From assembly GCA_002862125.1 (NCBI GenBank), contig PHSP01000001.1:2080501-2144500 (forward strand): 64,000 nucleotides of DNA. The letters are read 5' to 3'. Positions 7,770 to 17,661 of this stretch are shown here, in pieces. Under the pieces are notes generated by a model. It saw only the letters and a list, made by a program, of their open reading frames with translations, was not told where the DNA came from and searched no databases. The stretch is from Methylobacter sp. KS41 (lineage in GTDB: Bacteria; Pseudomonadota; Gammaproteobacteria; Methylococcales; Methylomonadaceae). Position 1 is the stretch's first letter. The number at the start of each line of letters is the position of its first letter. The translations under genes and the position numbers were made by a program.

Positions 7770-10700
7770 TTATGATGCATCAGCCGGCCCGCGCTCCACC
7801 CTAAACCAGGCCGCATACAGCGCTGGCAGGAATAAGACCGTCAACGCGGTCGCCACCGTCAGCCCGCCCATGATGGCGATGGCCTGCGGGCCGAAGAAAT
7901 CGTTGCGCGACAACGGTATCATCGCCAGGATAGCCGCCGCCGCAGTCAGCATGATCGGCCGGAAACGCCTCACCGTCGATTCGACGATGGCTGACCATGT
8001 GTCAAGTCCTGACTTTTCATCCTGATCGATCTGATCCACCAGAATCACCGAATTGCGCATGATCATGCCGGCCAGCGCCAGAATGCCGAGCAAGGCCACG
8101 AAACCAAACGGCGCCCGGAACAACAGCAAGGCGAAGGCCGCGCCGATTACCCCCAGCGGCGCAGTGCTGAACACCATGAAAGTCCTGGACAGATTCTGTA
8201 ACTGCATCATCAACAAGATCAGCGTGACGATCAGCACCAGCGGAATCCAGATCAGAATCGACTTCTGCGCGGTCACCGCGTCTTCCTTGGAGCCGCCGGT
8301 TTCGATGAAATAACCGGCCGGCAGGCTATCCTGTATCGGTTTAAGTTTCGGGACGATTTCCGCCGCCACGTCTGGGGCCATCTTGCCGTCGGCCAGGTCG
8401 GCGCGCACCGAAATGGTTGGGAAACGGTTGCGCCGCCAGCGCACGCCGTCTTCGAACACGGTTTCGAACTTGACGAACTGCGACAGCGGCACCGCCTTGC
8501 CATTGGCCGTGCGCACCGCGACGTCCGGCAATTCGTCGGCGGCGCTGCGCAATTCGGGGCTGGCCCGCCAGACGATGTCGATTAATTTATCCTGCTCGCG
8601 CAGTTGCCCGACCGGGATGCCGGCGTAATGCGCCAGCAAGGCTTGCGACAAGCTGGCCGTCGACACGCCGAGAGCGCGGGCCTTGTCCTGATCCAGATCT
8701 AAGCGGAACGACGGTATGCGGTCATGCCAGTCGTCGTTGACGTCCACGGTGCCGGGATGATTACGCACGACCTCGGCCACCCGCTCGGCAATGCCGCGCA
8801 CGATGTTGGGGTTTTCGCCGAGCACCCTGAACGCCAACGGATAATCCATCGGCGGCCCGACATTCAGACGCTTCACCCGGCCCCTGACATTCGGAAAGTC
8901 GGTCTCAAGAATCTGCCGGACGCGCTGCATCACCCGTTCGCGCGCCTTGTTATCCTTGGTCATCACCACCAGTTCGGCCAGATTGGTATTGGCCAGTTGC
9001 TGCACGATCAACATGAAAAACCTCGGCGTGCCGCTGCCAACATAGCTGGCGACGTGTTCCACGTCTTCGTCCTTAGCCAGCAAAGCTTCCATGCGTTTGG
9101 CGGCGGCTTCGGTTTGCTCGAAGGCACTGCCTTCCGGCAGCCACAGGTTGACGATGACTTCCGGCCGGTTGGACAGCGGGAAGAACTGTTCGGGAACGTG
9201 GGTTAAGGCCACGACACCGAGACCGAACAAGGCCAGTGTGGCGATAATCACTTTCTTGCGGTGCGCCACGCAGGCATCCACCCAGCGCCGCAAGCGATTG
9301 TAGAACGGCGTATCGAACAAATCGTGGATAGGACCATCGGCGTTGGCATGCACCTTGAGGATCAAAAATCCCAAATACGGGGTGAACACCACCGCACCTA
9401 TCCAGGACAGCAGCAGCGAGATACCGACCACCTGAAAAATCGCCACGGTATATTCGCCGGCCGCGGATTGCGCCAAACCCACCGGGAGGAAACCGGCGAT
9501 GGTGATCAAGGTGCCGGTCAGCATCGGAAAGGCGGTGGCCGTATACGCATAGGTCGCGGCGCGCATCCGGTCCCAGCCTTCTTCCAGCTTGCGGGCCATC
9601 ATCTCGACGGCAATCATCGCGTCGTCCACCAGCAGGCCCAGCGCCAGAATCAAAGCATTCAAGGAAATACGTTGTAGATCGATGCCGAACAGCAGCATGA
9701 CCAGCAAAGTGCCGGCCAGCACCAGCGGCACGGTCAGCGCCACCACGGAGCCGGTGCGCCAGCCCAGGCTCAAGAAACTGACCACCAACACGGCGGCCAA
9801 AGCCTCGAAGAAGGTTTGGCCGAATTCCGCCATTTGCTTTTTGACCACATGCGCTTGATTGGCGACCGGCTCCACGTCCATACCCAACGGCAACTCACTT
9901 GTTATGCCGGCCAACGTGTCGTCCAAGGTTTTTCCCAGGGCTATCACGTTGCCTTTCTTGTTCATCGTCACGCCAAGGCCAAGGGCCGGCTTGCCGTTGA
10001 AACGCATCTTGAATTCGGCGGGATCGACATAGCCGCGCGTCACCTTGGCAAAGTCGCCGACCTTGAAGGTGCGATTAGCGATGCGTACCGCCATATTGGC
10101 GACGCTATCTTCCGAGTCGAACGAGCCGGTCAGGCGTATCGGCAGATTGCGCTGCGCGGAAAATACCGTGCCGGCCGGCGCCATGCCGTTCTGCGCCTGC
10201 AAGGCCTGGGCAACCACCGCCGTATCCAGGCCCAATTCGGCCAGCTTCTTGTCGGAAAACTCGACAAAAATCTTTTCGTCCTGTACGCCGATCAGATCGA
10301 CCTTCTCGACATCCTTGACCCGCAACAGCTGCTGGCGGACCGAATCGGCTGCCAGTTTCAGGTCGGCATAACTAAAACCCTCGCCGGAAAAGGCGTAGAT
10401 CAGGCTATAGGTATCGCCGAACTCGTCGTTGAAAAACGGCCCGATGCTGCCGGGCGGCAGCGTCATGCGGATGTCGTCGACCTTCTTGCGCACCTGATAC
10501 CAAAGCTCGGGGATCTCCTTGGGCGGCGTATCCTCGCGAGGGGTGACGAAAATCACCGATTCGCCGGGTTTGGAATAACTGCGCAGGTAATCCAGATTAG
10601 GCAGTTCCTGGATTTTCTTTTCCAGCCTGTCGGTCAACTGCTGTTCGACTTCCAGCGCAGTAGCGCCGGGATAAAGGGTTTTGACCACCATCACCCGGAA

Positions 10701-10832
10701 GGTGAACGGCGGATCTTCCTGTTGGCCCAGCATGTAATAAGCAAATACGCCGCCCAGCACCACCAATGCGATCATAAAACCGGTGAAGGAGCGATGTTTA
10801 AGCACCCACTCACTGAGGTTGAAGGCTTTCAT
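7770..10832 (-). CDS. RND-family efflux pump inner-membrane permease
   Basis: 1020 residues, the full length of the AcrB/MexB superfamily. It opens with a cytoplasmic amphipathic start and TM1 (residues 12-32), then the periplasmic porter domain, a TM cluster around 335-495 including GLLVDDAMIAVE (the proton-relay Asp pair in TM4), a second periplasmic domain, and a last TM cluster around 855-1010. The QQEDPPFTFR stretch after TM1 is typical of the subgroup acting with NodT-type channels. It would export hydrophobic drugs or solvents by proton antiport. It overlaps the adaptor gene by four bases. Confidence 0.95.
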   Translation of the reverse strand: MKAFNLSEWVLKHRSFTGFMIALVVLGGVFAYYMLGQQEDPPFTFRVMVVKTLYPGATALEVEQQLTDRLEKKIQELPNLDYLRSYSKPGESVIFVTPREDTPPKEIPELWYQVRKKVDDIRMTLPPGSIGPFFNDEFGDTYSLIYAFSGEGFSYADLKLAADSVRQQLLRVKDVEKVDLIGVQDEKIFVEFSDKKLAELGLDTAVVAQALQAQNGMAPAGTVFSAQRNLPIRLTGSFDSEDSVANMAVRIANRTFKVGDFAKVTRGYVDPAEFKMRFNGKPALGLGVTMNKKGNVIALGKTLDDTLAGITSELPLGMDVEPVANQAHVVKKQMAEFGQTFFEALAAVLVVSFLSLGWRTGSVVALTVPLVLAGTLLVMLLFGIDLQRISLNALILALGLLVDDAMIAVEMMARKLEEGWDRMRAATYAYTATAFPMLTGTLITIAGFLPVGLAQSAAGEYTVAIFQVVGISLLLSWIGAVVFTPYLGFLILKVHANADGPIHDLFDTPFYNRLRRWVDACVAHRKKVIIATLALFGLGVVALTHVPEQFFPLSNRPEVIVNLWLPEGSAFEQTEAAAKRMEALLAKDEDVEHVASYVGSGTPRFFMLIVQQLANTNLAELVVMTKDNKARERVMQRVRQILETDFPNVRGRVKRLNVGPPMDYPLAFRVLGENPNIVRGIAERVAEVVRNHPGTVDVNDDWHDRIPSFRLDLDQDKARALGVSTASLSQALLAHYAGIPVGQLREQDKLIDIVWRASPELRSAADELPDVAVRTANGKAVPLSQFVKFETVFEDGVRWRRNRFPTISVRADLADGKMAPDVAAEIVPKLKPIQDSLPAGYFIETGGSKEDAVTAQKSILIWIPLVLIVTLILLMMQLQNLSRTFMVFSTAPLGVIGAAFALLLFRAPFGFVALLGILALAGMIMRNSVILVDQIDQDEKSGLDTWSAIVESTVRRFRPIMLTAAAAILAMIPLSRNDFFGPQAIAIMGGLTVATALTVLFLPALYAAWFRVERGPADAS

Positions 10833-12010
10833 AGTTCTTCCTTGCTGCCGTGGTTGTTAGGGAATCCCGTTTGTTCCGGCAGGCGGACAGCCTGCCCTTC
10901 GGCGAGGCGCTGGACGCCGGCGCTGACCAGTAATTGGCCGGGGGTTACTCCCTCAACGGCAATGCGTTCGCCATCCTGCGCTTCGCCCAGCCGAACCGGC
11001 GCGGATTTGACGGTGGCCGCCTGCTCGTCAACCAGCCAGACCGAGGGATGATCGGGCTGGTTATGCGGGGTATAGACGGCGGAAAGCGGGATGGCGATAT
11101 GGGAAGCGGTGTTCGCGTCGATATGAACCGTCGCCGTCATGCCCAATTGCGCGGCGTCCAGGCCTTCGAGCAAGGTGGCCTTGACGCGATAGGTGCGGCT
11201 GGCCGGGTCGGCGGCCGAGGCGATTTCGCGAATTCTGGCCTTGAGCCGTCGATTGTCGTCGGCCCATAAAGACACGCTAACGTCCTGTTGGCGCTTGATT
11301 TCCGGCAGTCGATGCTCGGGGACGTCGAAATGGATTTCCTTTTCGTCGAGCTGGGCCAGCTTGACGACGGCCTGACCGGCCGCCAGCACTTGCCCTGATT
11401 CGACATCCAACGCCGTCACCACGCCGTCGCGGTCGGCATGCAATCCGGTGTAGGTTAGCTGGTTAAGAGCCTGTCCCAATTGAGACTCCAGCGCCGCCGT
11501 CCGCTCCCGCGCCGTGGTATAAGCTGTCTCGTGCCGCTCGAACTCCGGCGGACTGATGACTTGTTGGGCCAACAGTTCGCGGTATCTCGCCAGGTCGTCG
11601 CGCAGAAAATTGCTGTCGGCTTGCGCGGAAGCCAGCTGAGCCTTAAGGCCCTGCACGGCGAGGTGGTAATCGTTGCTGTCCAGCGTTGCCAAAAGTTGCC
11701 CTTTGCGCACATAATCGCCAACATCTACTTTCCGCTCCAGCAGTTTACCGGCCACCCGGAAGGACAAGGGCGTCTCGATCCTTGCCCTGACTTCTCCGGC
11801 AAAACGCTTAACACCTGCTGCAGCCGGTTCCCCGACTCGAAACACTTTGACCGGTCGGGAAACGTCTTGCGTTTGTTCGTGCTGATCGCTGCATCCGGCG
11901 CTTATCATTAGCGGCATTAGCCACCAGGCCAGAAGCCAGCTCTTGATTGTGAGCCGGGGTTGAAGCCGGTCACGAATGGTCGGCATTAACGGAGTTTTAA
12001 GTTTCGGCAT
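10829..12010 (-). CDS. RND efflux periplasmic adaptor lipoprotein (membrane fusion protein)
   Basis: 393 residues from the ATG at 12010, preceded by AGAGGAAA; the longer reading from 12088 lacks a ribosome site. A lipobox (ISAGC) follows a hydrophobic stretch, so the protein is anchored in the inner membrane and periplasmic. The order is: biotinyl-lipoyl-like half (VDVGDYVRKGQLLATLDSND), an alpha-helical hairpin, the second lipoyl half (ADRDGVVTALDVESGQVLAAGQ), then beta-barrel and membrane-proximal domains. It links pump and channel. First gene of the three-gene efflux operon; no regulator is adjacent. Confidence 0.93.
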   Translation of the reverse strand: MPKLKTPLMPTIRDRLQPRLTIKSWLLAWWLMPLMISAGCSDQHEQTQDVSRPVKVFRVGEPAAAGVKRFAGEVRARIETPLSFRVAGKLLERKVDVGDYVRKGQLLATLDSNDYHLAVQGLKAQLASAQADSNFLRDDLARYRELLAQQVISPPEFERHETAYTTARERTAALESQLGQALNQLTYTGLHADRDGVVTALDVESGQVLAAGQAVVKLAQLDEKEIHFDVPEHRLPEIKRQQDVSVSLWADDNRRLKARIREIASAADPASRTYRVKATLLEGLDAAQLGMTATVHIDANTASHIAIPLSAVYTPHNQPDHPSVWLVDEQAATVKSAPVRLGEAQDGERIAVEGVTPGQLLVSAGVQRLAEGQAVRLPEQTGFPNNHGSKEEL

Positions 12011-12133
12011 TTTGTTTCCTCTATCGGTAAATGGCGCGGTACTGGGCAGGTTCAAGTAAATCCGGGTCTGCATCAGGAACTGAGCCAATGGTTTGCGAGA
12101 TACGCTTGCTAGCAGAACGACGGTCGCCGAATC

Positions 12134-12894
12134 TCATGACTTAGCGTCACGCCCGAATATTAATAGCGTGGATGTCGCCGGGGCGTAGAGCCGGCCTTCG
12201 GCATCGATCAGACGCGCATCGGCAAATGCCGCTCACCGCCCCAAGGACAGGACGTACCCTCCGCCCTCAACAGCCCCGTGTTCTTGGTAATTGTCTTGTG
12301 ATAGGAAATCTTCAATTCCAAAGTCGTATAAGCCTGTTTCTCGGTCAGCCTGGAGTGGACCGCACAGCCGCAGGCGGAGTCCAGCAGCGTTGCCGCATAG
12401 CCGCCGTGAACGGTGCCTAACGGGTTATAAGCATGCTCGCCGGGCTGGCCGGCAAATACAGCTTTGCCGAGATCGACGTCCACCAGCTCGAAATCCAGCG
12501 ACACCAGGATTCCGCTATTTGGATCGAGAATATTTCCGCCATCCCATCCGTCGCTGTCCAGTTTCATATTCCTGATGATCGTCATGCCCAGGATTTTCTG
12601 ATCCTTGCGTTCGTCGCTACATTCCGTGCAGCGGCGCTCGGGAGAGTCGTTAAGAACTAGCCCCTTTACCACTTTGCCGCTCAACGTTCCATCAATGCCT
12701 TGTGTAATTTGCACCAGTGCTTTAGGCTGGTTCGTGTAATCGTCGATTGTCTGCCATATGCCAGTCGGCGTATCGAGAGCATCAGCAAACACCACTGTGG
12801 CGCTCATCATCAGAACGCCAACCAGTGTCGCGCCTCTCCAAATGTGATTTATAGCGACCTGTGGAGTTATCAAAAAACGGAGCACGTTATTCAC
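12134..12894 (-). pseudogene. Chimeric remnant: DUF2147 N-terminus joined to a frameshifted PaaI-type thioesterase
   Basis: The open frame 12208-12894 (GTG start) encodes 228 residues. Residues 1-127 have a signal sequence and the DUF2147 pattern (GIWQTIDD, GLVLNDSPERRCTECSDERKDQKILGM, WDGGNILDPNSG). At about residue 129 (near 12507) the text switches to a PaaI-family hotdog thioesterase (LDFELVDVD, GEHAYNPLGTVHGGYAATLLDSACG). Near 12255 the thioesterase loses frame: after RAEG the expected continuation (VLSLG, then FADARLIDAEGRLYAPATSTLL) is found in another frame, interrupted by one TGA, ending at 12134. I read this as a deletion that fused two genes, followed by decay. A secreted chimeric protein is possible but lacks a complete domain on either side. 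Confidence 0.7.
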
Positions 12895-12905
12895 ATTGAA
12901 AATAA

Positions 12906-13703
12906 TCAGGATGGAGTAGCTAGACGTGGCGCGGACTTGCCGGTTTGCGTCGCTGCGAAGAGATCGGACCGTTGAGCGTCGTATCGGTCCCAGTGCCCGG
13001 CGTCAGCCAGGGAGGGCCAGGTGACCAGCTCGCCTTGGTCGAAACCAGCCAGCGCGGCATCGACAAGATGCTCGGTAGTCATCACCGCTTCTTGCGGAAA
13101 CGCGGTCAGTGGCACCCCGGAGGTATCCCAAAGTTCGGTGGCTGTGGCGGCAGGCAACACCACTTGAACCCTAATCCCAGTATTTGCCAGTTCTTGCTGT
13201 AGCCCGCGACTGAAATTGAGCACGAACGCTTTCGTGCCGCTGTACACCGAGCTCACCGGCAACGCATGCACAGCCAATACCGAGGCGATATTGATAATGA
13301 TACCTTCGTTGCGTTCCTTAAACGCAGGCAGTACGGCATGCGTCAATCGCGTCAGCGCCGTGATATTCAACGCGATCTGCGACAAGGAGTCTTTCACTGG
13401 CGCTTCCGTAACAGGGCTCAGTCTGGCAATGCCGGCATTGTTGACCAATAGCCTGATGGCGGGATTGGCAGTGAGAACGGCTTCAAGACCCGCGAGATCT
13501 GTTTCTTTCTCAAGATCGGCCACCAGCGTTTTGGCCTTGATGCCGTAAGCCTGCTCTAGTTTGGCGGCGAGATTCTGCAAGCGGTCGCCGCGCCGGGCGA
13601 CGAGCAAAAGGTCATATCCGCGCCGAGCTAGACGATCTGCGTAGATGGATCCGATGCCGGATGAAGCACCTGTCACAACAGCGATTTTTTTAGATGAGGT
13701 CAT
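12906..13703 (-). CDS. Short-chain dehydrogenase/reductase (classical SDR)
   Basis: 265 residues. The NAD(P) site TGASSGIGSIYADRLARRGYDLLLVARR is at residues 12-40 (Arg after the second strand suggests NADP), NNAG is near 90, and the catalytic YSGTK is near 160. Substrate is unknown. It follows the MDR-type oxidoreductase gene by 55 bases on the same strand and probably belongs to one operon with it, possibly under the HxlR regulator at 15904. Confidence 0.9.
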   Translation of the reverse strand: MTSSKKIAVVTGASSGIGSIYADRLARRGYDLLLVARRGDRLQNLAAKLEQAYGIKAKTLVADLEKETDLAGLEAVLTANPAIRLLVNNAGIARLSPVTEAPVKDSLSQIALNITALTRLTHAVLPAFKERNEGIIINIASVLAVHALPVSSVYSGTKAFVLNFSRGLQQELANTGIRVQVVLPAATATELWDTSGVPLTAFPQEAVMTTEHLVDAALAGFDQGELVTWPSLADAGHWDRYDAQRSDLFAATQTGKSAPRLATPS

Positions 13704-13758
13704 GGTTTTTGCCTTTAGTGAAGTGTTTGAAAAATTTGGAGCTTTGGTTGTCTTTTGT

Positions 13759-14778
13759 TCACGTCATCTTGACGACGACTTTCCCCTTCGAACGCCCCTG
13801 GGCGAGGTAGGTAAGCGCATCTTTTGCTTCCTCGAACGGAAACACCTTGTCAATCACAGGCTTGATACGATCGGTGGCGAGGAGCTCGCCGATGTCGCTA
13901 AGTTGAGCGCCATCGGGACGCACGAAGAGAAATGAGTAAGTGACTGCCCGTTTTCTGGCAAGCCTCATGATCTTGCGGCTCATCAGTCCGAATACGAACC
14001 TAAGGAAGAAATTCAAGCGCTTGGCATCCGCGAACGCCGCATCCAGTGGCCCGATCAGAGAGACGATCTTGCTCCCCGGCTTGAGGATGCCTACGGATCT
14101 CTCCAGCTCGGCCCCCTTGAGCGTGCCAAGCACCGCATCGTAGCCGTGGAGCACTTTCTCGAAATCTTGCTTTTTGTAGTCGACGACTTCATCTGCTCCC
14201 AGGCTGCGCACCAGTTCAACGTTGCCCGTGCTGGTGGTGGTTCCCACCGTGGCGCCCAGGTGCTTTGCCAACTGGATCGCAAAGGTGCCAATGCCGCCTG
14301 AGCCTGCCGGGATGAAAATCTTCTGGCCGGCCCGAAGATTGGCGCGTTCCTTCAGCGCTTGCCAGGAGGTAAGCCCGACCATTGGGATCGAGTCGGCCTG
14401 CACGAAATCCAGATTGGCCGGCTTGAGGGCGGCGGCGCTCTCCGGCACCACCGCGAATTCGGCAAGCGACCCTTTACCAAGATCGAAGATGCTGGCGAAG
14501 ATCGCATCACCCGGTTTAAAGCGCGTTACGCGGCTGCCAACCTCAGTCACCACTCCGGCCAGATCGCTGCCCAGCGTAGCCGGAAGCTGGAAATGTAGGA
14601 CCGGCTTGAACATCCCGGTTGGAATCATATTGTCGATCGGGTTCAGGCCCGCAGCGTGGACTTTTACCAGCAGTTCGTCAGCCTTCAGTGTGGGACGAGA
14701 AATGTCGGAAAAACTAATCTCGGGCGACTTGCCGTAGCGTTTGAAGGTCAGTGCTTTCATTGTTAAGGTGCTATTCAC
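13759..14778 (-). CDS. Zinc-independent medium-chain (quinone oxidoreductase-like) NADP-dependent oxidoreductase
   Basis: 339 residues from a GTG at 14778; GAGGAG lies seven bases before it, while the ATG six codons later has none. The GroES-like N-terminal domain (GLNPIDNMIPTG) and the Rossmann motif GSGGIGTFAIQLAKHLGA near residue 155 place it in the quinone oxidoreductase/zeta-crystallin branch; no cysteine-rich structural zinc loop is present. Likely reduces alkenals, quinones or related electrophiles with NADPH. It lies between two SDR genes. Confidence 0.9.
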   Translation of the reverse strand: MNSTLTMKALTFKRYGKSPEISFSDISRPTLKADELLVKVHAAGLNPIDNMIPTGMFKPVLHFQLPATLGSDLAGVVTEVGSRVTRFKPGDAIFASIFDLGKGSLAEFAVVPESAAALKPANLDFVQADSIPMVGLTSWQALKERANLRAGQKIFIPAGSGGIGTFAIQLAKHLGATVGTTTSTGNVELVRSLGADEVVDYKKQDFEKVLHGYDAVLGTLKGAELERSVGILKPGSKIVSLIGPLDAAFADAKRLNFFLRFVFGLMSRKIMRLARKRAVTYSFLFVRPDGAQLSDIGELLATDRIKPVIDKVFPFEEAKDALTYLAQGRSKGKVVVKMT

Positions 14779-14964
14779 AAAAAATCTCCTCAGACTAATT
14801 CGTTGTTGATTCGCATAAAGCGGAAGCAGTCGTGGCGCAGGCTAGTTGATGTTCGCCTATTGCATGCACCTGTACCAATACTTCGTTATTGACCAGTTTG
14901 GGCTCAGGTTTTTCGGTTACCTGCAATGCGACTTTCTTTACATGACGATTGATGGCGAATACCT

Positions 14965-15804
14965 TCATGATATTTGTGGTTTTTGTATCGAGTCGAGCCG
15001 CAGATCTTTTCGAAGTCCTGCATCCACCATGCGAGCAGGCGCAAATCTGCGTAGCAAACTTAAGCGGTTTGCGAGCCCGCCGGCTGTATATCGGAGCTTC
15101 GGACGAGCCGCGCTGGCTGCTTTCAGCACAACATCGGCCACGACTTCCGGCTCGTCGGCAATTGTCATCACCTTCTTCAGCACCTTGTCCAAGACCGCAC
15201 GGACTTCGTGATATTCTTCAAGCTTCGAATCGGCTGCCAGAAGGTTCGCGTCAAACTTCGTCTTTGTGTATGCGGGCTCAATGACAGAAACTCGGATTCC
15301 TCTCGTACGCAACTCGTGATCAAGCGATTCCGAATAGCCTTCGATCGCGTGTTTACTTGCGGCATAAATTGCCATATACGGCATCGGCAATACGCCAAGC
15401 ACAGAGCCGATGTTGATGATGCGACCGCTGCCTTGACGCCGCATATGGGGTGTAACGGCACGAGTCATTCGGACGATGCCGAAGAAGTTTGTATCGAAAA
15501 CCGACTGGGACTGTTCGATCGAGCTTTCTTCCGCTCCAGCAGGGGCAACTCCGAAGCCTGCGTTGTTCACAAGCAGGTCAATGTACCCTTCCCGTCGTAT
15601 TACCTCGCTAACGGCAGCTTCGACGGAGACATCGTTAGTCACGTCGAGAGGCAGCATCTCAAAAGATCGTTGACCCGTTTGGGCGCCTCGTCTGCTGGTT
15701 CCATAGACCTTGTAGCCAGCTGCCGTCAGCCGCAGAGCTGTAGCTTCGCCGATGCCTGAGGATGCGCCCGTGACCAATGCGACACCAATACTTTTCTTGT
15801 TCAT
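14965..15804 (-). CDS. Short-chain dehydrogenase/reductase, divergent from an HxlR regulator
   Basis: 279 residues with TGASSGIGEATALRLTAAGYKVYGTSRR (NADP-type binding), NNAGFG and the catalytic YAASKHAIEGYSESL. The longer C-terminal tail is like SDRs acting on hydrophobic substrates. The gene is read away from an HxlR-type regulator with a 99-base shared promoter region, the usual layout when the regulator controls the enzyme. Substrate unknown. Confidence 0.9.
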   Translation of the reverse strand: MNKKSIGVALVTGASSGIGEATALRLTAAGYKVYGTSRRGAQTGQRSFEMLPLDVTNDVSVEAAVSEVIRREGYIDLLVNNAGFGVAPAGAEESSIEQSQSVFDTNFFGIVRMTRAVTPHMRRQGSGRIINIGSVLGVLPMPYMAIYAASKHAIEGYSESLDHELRTRGIRVSVIEPAYTKTKFDANLLAADSKLEEYHEVRAVLDKVLKKVMTIADEPEVVADVVLKAASAARPKLRYTAGGLANRLSLLRRFAPARMVDAGLRKDLRLDSIQKPQIS

Positions 15805-15845
15805 AATTCAAATCTCCATGTGGATTGTCTGCTGCCTAAGTGTTA

Positions 15846-15860
15846 CTATCATTTCGATAG
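15846..15860. promoter_or_regulatory. Candidate HxlR operator (inverted repeat)
   Basis: CTATC-ATTTC-GATAG in the short divergent spacer between the SDR and hxlR genes, flanked by three TTACTA/ACTAC-like repeats. Position and symmetry fit a winged-helix dimer site controlling both genes. No experimental or family-specific motif supports it. Confidence 0.4.
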
Positions 15861-15903
15861 CAATGTTACTACCAATTTAATACTAAGTCACTACTAAAAT
15901 GAT

Positions 15904-16347
15904 ATGAACGATAAAAATATTTGCGATGACCCTTGTCCTATCGCGCGCAGCCTGGCTTTCCTTGGCGATGCGTGGAGCCTATTGATTCTGCGGGAAGCAC
16001 ATTTGGGCGTCACCCGCTTCGACCAGTTTCGGAAAAGTCTGGGCATCGCGCCGACGATGCTGACCCGGCGGCTGGCTATGCTGACGGAGGAAGGAATGCT
16101 GGAAAAACGGCTCTACTCGGAGCGCCCCCCGCGAGAGGAGTATGTGTTGACTGCCGCCGGGCGCGATTTTTTGCCGGTGCTGGTCATGATTGGCGCCTGG
16201 GGGCATCAATACCGCGGCGGAGGCCGCTTGGTGAGTATTCAGGATGTTGAAACGGGAGAGGAAATTAAACCGGTGGCCATCGACGAGGTCACAGGGGCAA
16301 AGATTGGGACTCGCCCGCTACGTTTTGTCCTGCCGGATGGCGGCTGA
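15904..16347 (+). CDS. HxlR-family winged-helix transcriptional regulator
   Basis: 147 residues. The N-terminal Cys pair (ICDDPCPIARSLAFLGDAWSLLILREA) and the recognition region RFDQFRKSLGIAPTMLTRRLAMLTEEGMLEKR are typical of HxlR/YodB/HypR proteins, many of which sense electrophiles or oxidants through the N-terminal cysteine. A C-terminal extension of about 45 residues follows the winged helix. Divergent neighbours are NADPH oxidoreductases, which fits a response to reactive carbonyls or quinones; that is inference. Confidence 0.92.
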   Translation: MNDKNICDDPCPIARSLAFLGDAWSLLILREAHLGVTRFDQFRKSLGIAPTMLTRRLAMLTEEGMLEKRLYSERPPREEYVLTAAGRDFLPVLVMIGAWGHQYRGGGRLVSIQDVETGEEIKPVAIDEVTGAKIGTRPLRFVLPDGG

Positions 16348-16706
16348 TGACACGAGTGCTTGCTCTACCCATATTAATGAAGAACTAAGCATGAGTTTTA
16401 CAACCGAGACAATATACTTTGTATTCAATAAGTTATTGAATATATTGCTAATGAATTTAAAATCGATATTTCGACTGTAAACCAGTGATACCAAGGGCTC
16501 CAGGGGTGTCGTGGAACAAACCGTTCTTTTGGTTAATTAACCCCGATTAAGGGCAGGCATCTGACAACCCTTAACAGCTGCTGACGACCAGAAATCTCAA
16601 TTTCGTTAATTTCCAGTGTCCGCTTTGCATATACAGAAACCGGGCAATTAGTCTTCAACCCTGCCATTTTTTCAGTTACTCTACACTTTTACCTTAGTTC
16701 AAGAGG
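16348..16706. other. Intergenic stretch between hxlR and the IS1182-type element
   Basis: 359 bases, AT-rich, with no open frame showing protein-like composition. No hairpin terminator or repeat was recognised. Confidence 0.6.
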
Positions 16707-16803
16707 GTTTGATAAAACGTACGGATACTGTTGGCGAATTGGTCGCACCATCCCGGAGAACAAGAGTCCAAGGCTATTTATTATTTGTTGCAGAGGTATT
16801 GCC

Positions 16804-17661
16804 ATGTCTCTTCATCCTAGTCTTATCGAGCCGGTTCCTGAACAGACGGCTCAGATTGCACACGCCGCCTTTCCCAAGGGCTCCCCCTATCTGACCCTGC
16901 GGGACGAACTGGGCACTCTCTACCATGATAATGATTTTTCCTCGCTCTTTCCTGCCAGCGGCCAACCGGCGTTCTCACCGTGGCGTCTGGCACTCGTCAC
17001 CATTCTCCAATTCCGCGAGAGTCTCCCGGACCGCCAGGCCGCCGAAGCTGTGCGCGGACGCATTGATTGGAAGTATTTGTTGGGCCTTGAGCTTTCAGAT
17101 CCCGGCTTCGACTTTTCCATACTCAGCGAATTTCGCGACCGCCTCATCGCTGGGGAGGCCGAAATGCAATTGCTGGAGGGGCTTCTCGGCCAGTGCAGCC
17201 AGTTAGGGTTGCTGAAAGAGAGGGGTCGGCAGCGGACGGATTCGACCCATGTGCTGGCCTCGGTGCGGGTATTAGGCCGTTTGGAACTCGTTGGCGAGAC
17301 CTTGCGCGCGGCACTCAATGAGATCGCCAGCATTGAGCCAGAATGGCTGCACAGCGTGGCACCGAAAGCCTGGTATGAACGGTATAGCCGACGCATAGAA
17401 GACCGCCGCTTGCCCAAGACTGACCAGAAACGTGAGAGTTATGCCCAGACCATCGGCGAGGACGGGTTTGCACTACTGGATTTGGTCGAATCAGCGGAAG
17501 CACCGTCACAGCTGAGCCAATTGCAGCAAGTGGCGGTTCTGCGCACCGCATGGGCCCGCCACTACGTAAGAGAAGAGCCGCCCGCCGGCGGTCCGCCCAG
17601 TGTGCGCTTCAAAACCGACCATGAAGTATCCCAGGCCGAAGAAAAAGTGGAGTCGCCTTAC
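16804..17661 (+). pseudogene. IS1182-type transposase, N-terminal part (split)
   Basis: 286 codons up to the insertion point. It holds the N-terminal DUF772-like domain (FSPWRLALVTILQFRESLPDRQAAEAVR, residues 55-85) and RTDSTHVLA, where the first catalytic Asp of the DDE triad lies. The sequence VESPY at the break is continued by DPEARYRSK at 19775, restoring a single frame when the inner element and one TTAC copy are removed. The open frame itself runs on to 17697 with foreign residues. Confidence 0.93.

Noticed and set aside
9816-11051. 411-residue open frame on the + strand
   Set aside because: It lies fully opposite the RND pump and adaptor genes and has the low-complexity character of antisense frames in GC-rich DNA.
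16244-16480. 78-residue frame overlapping the end of hxlR
   Set aside because: Out of frame with the regulator and mostly non-coding AT-rich sequence.
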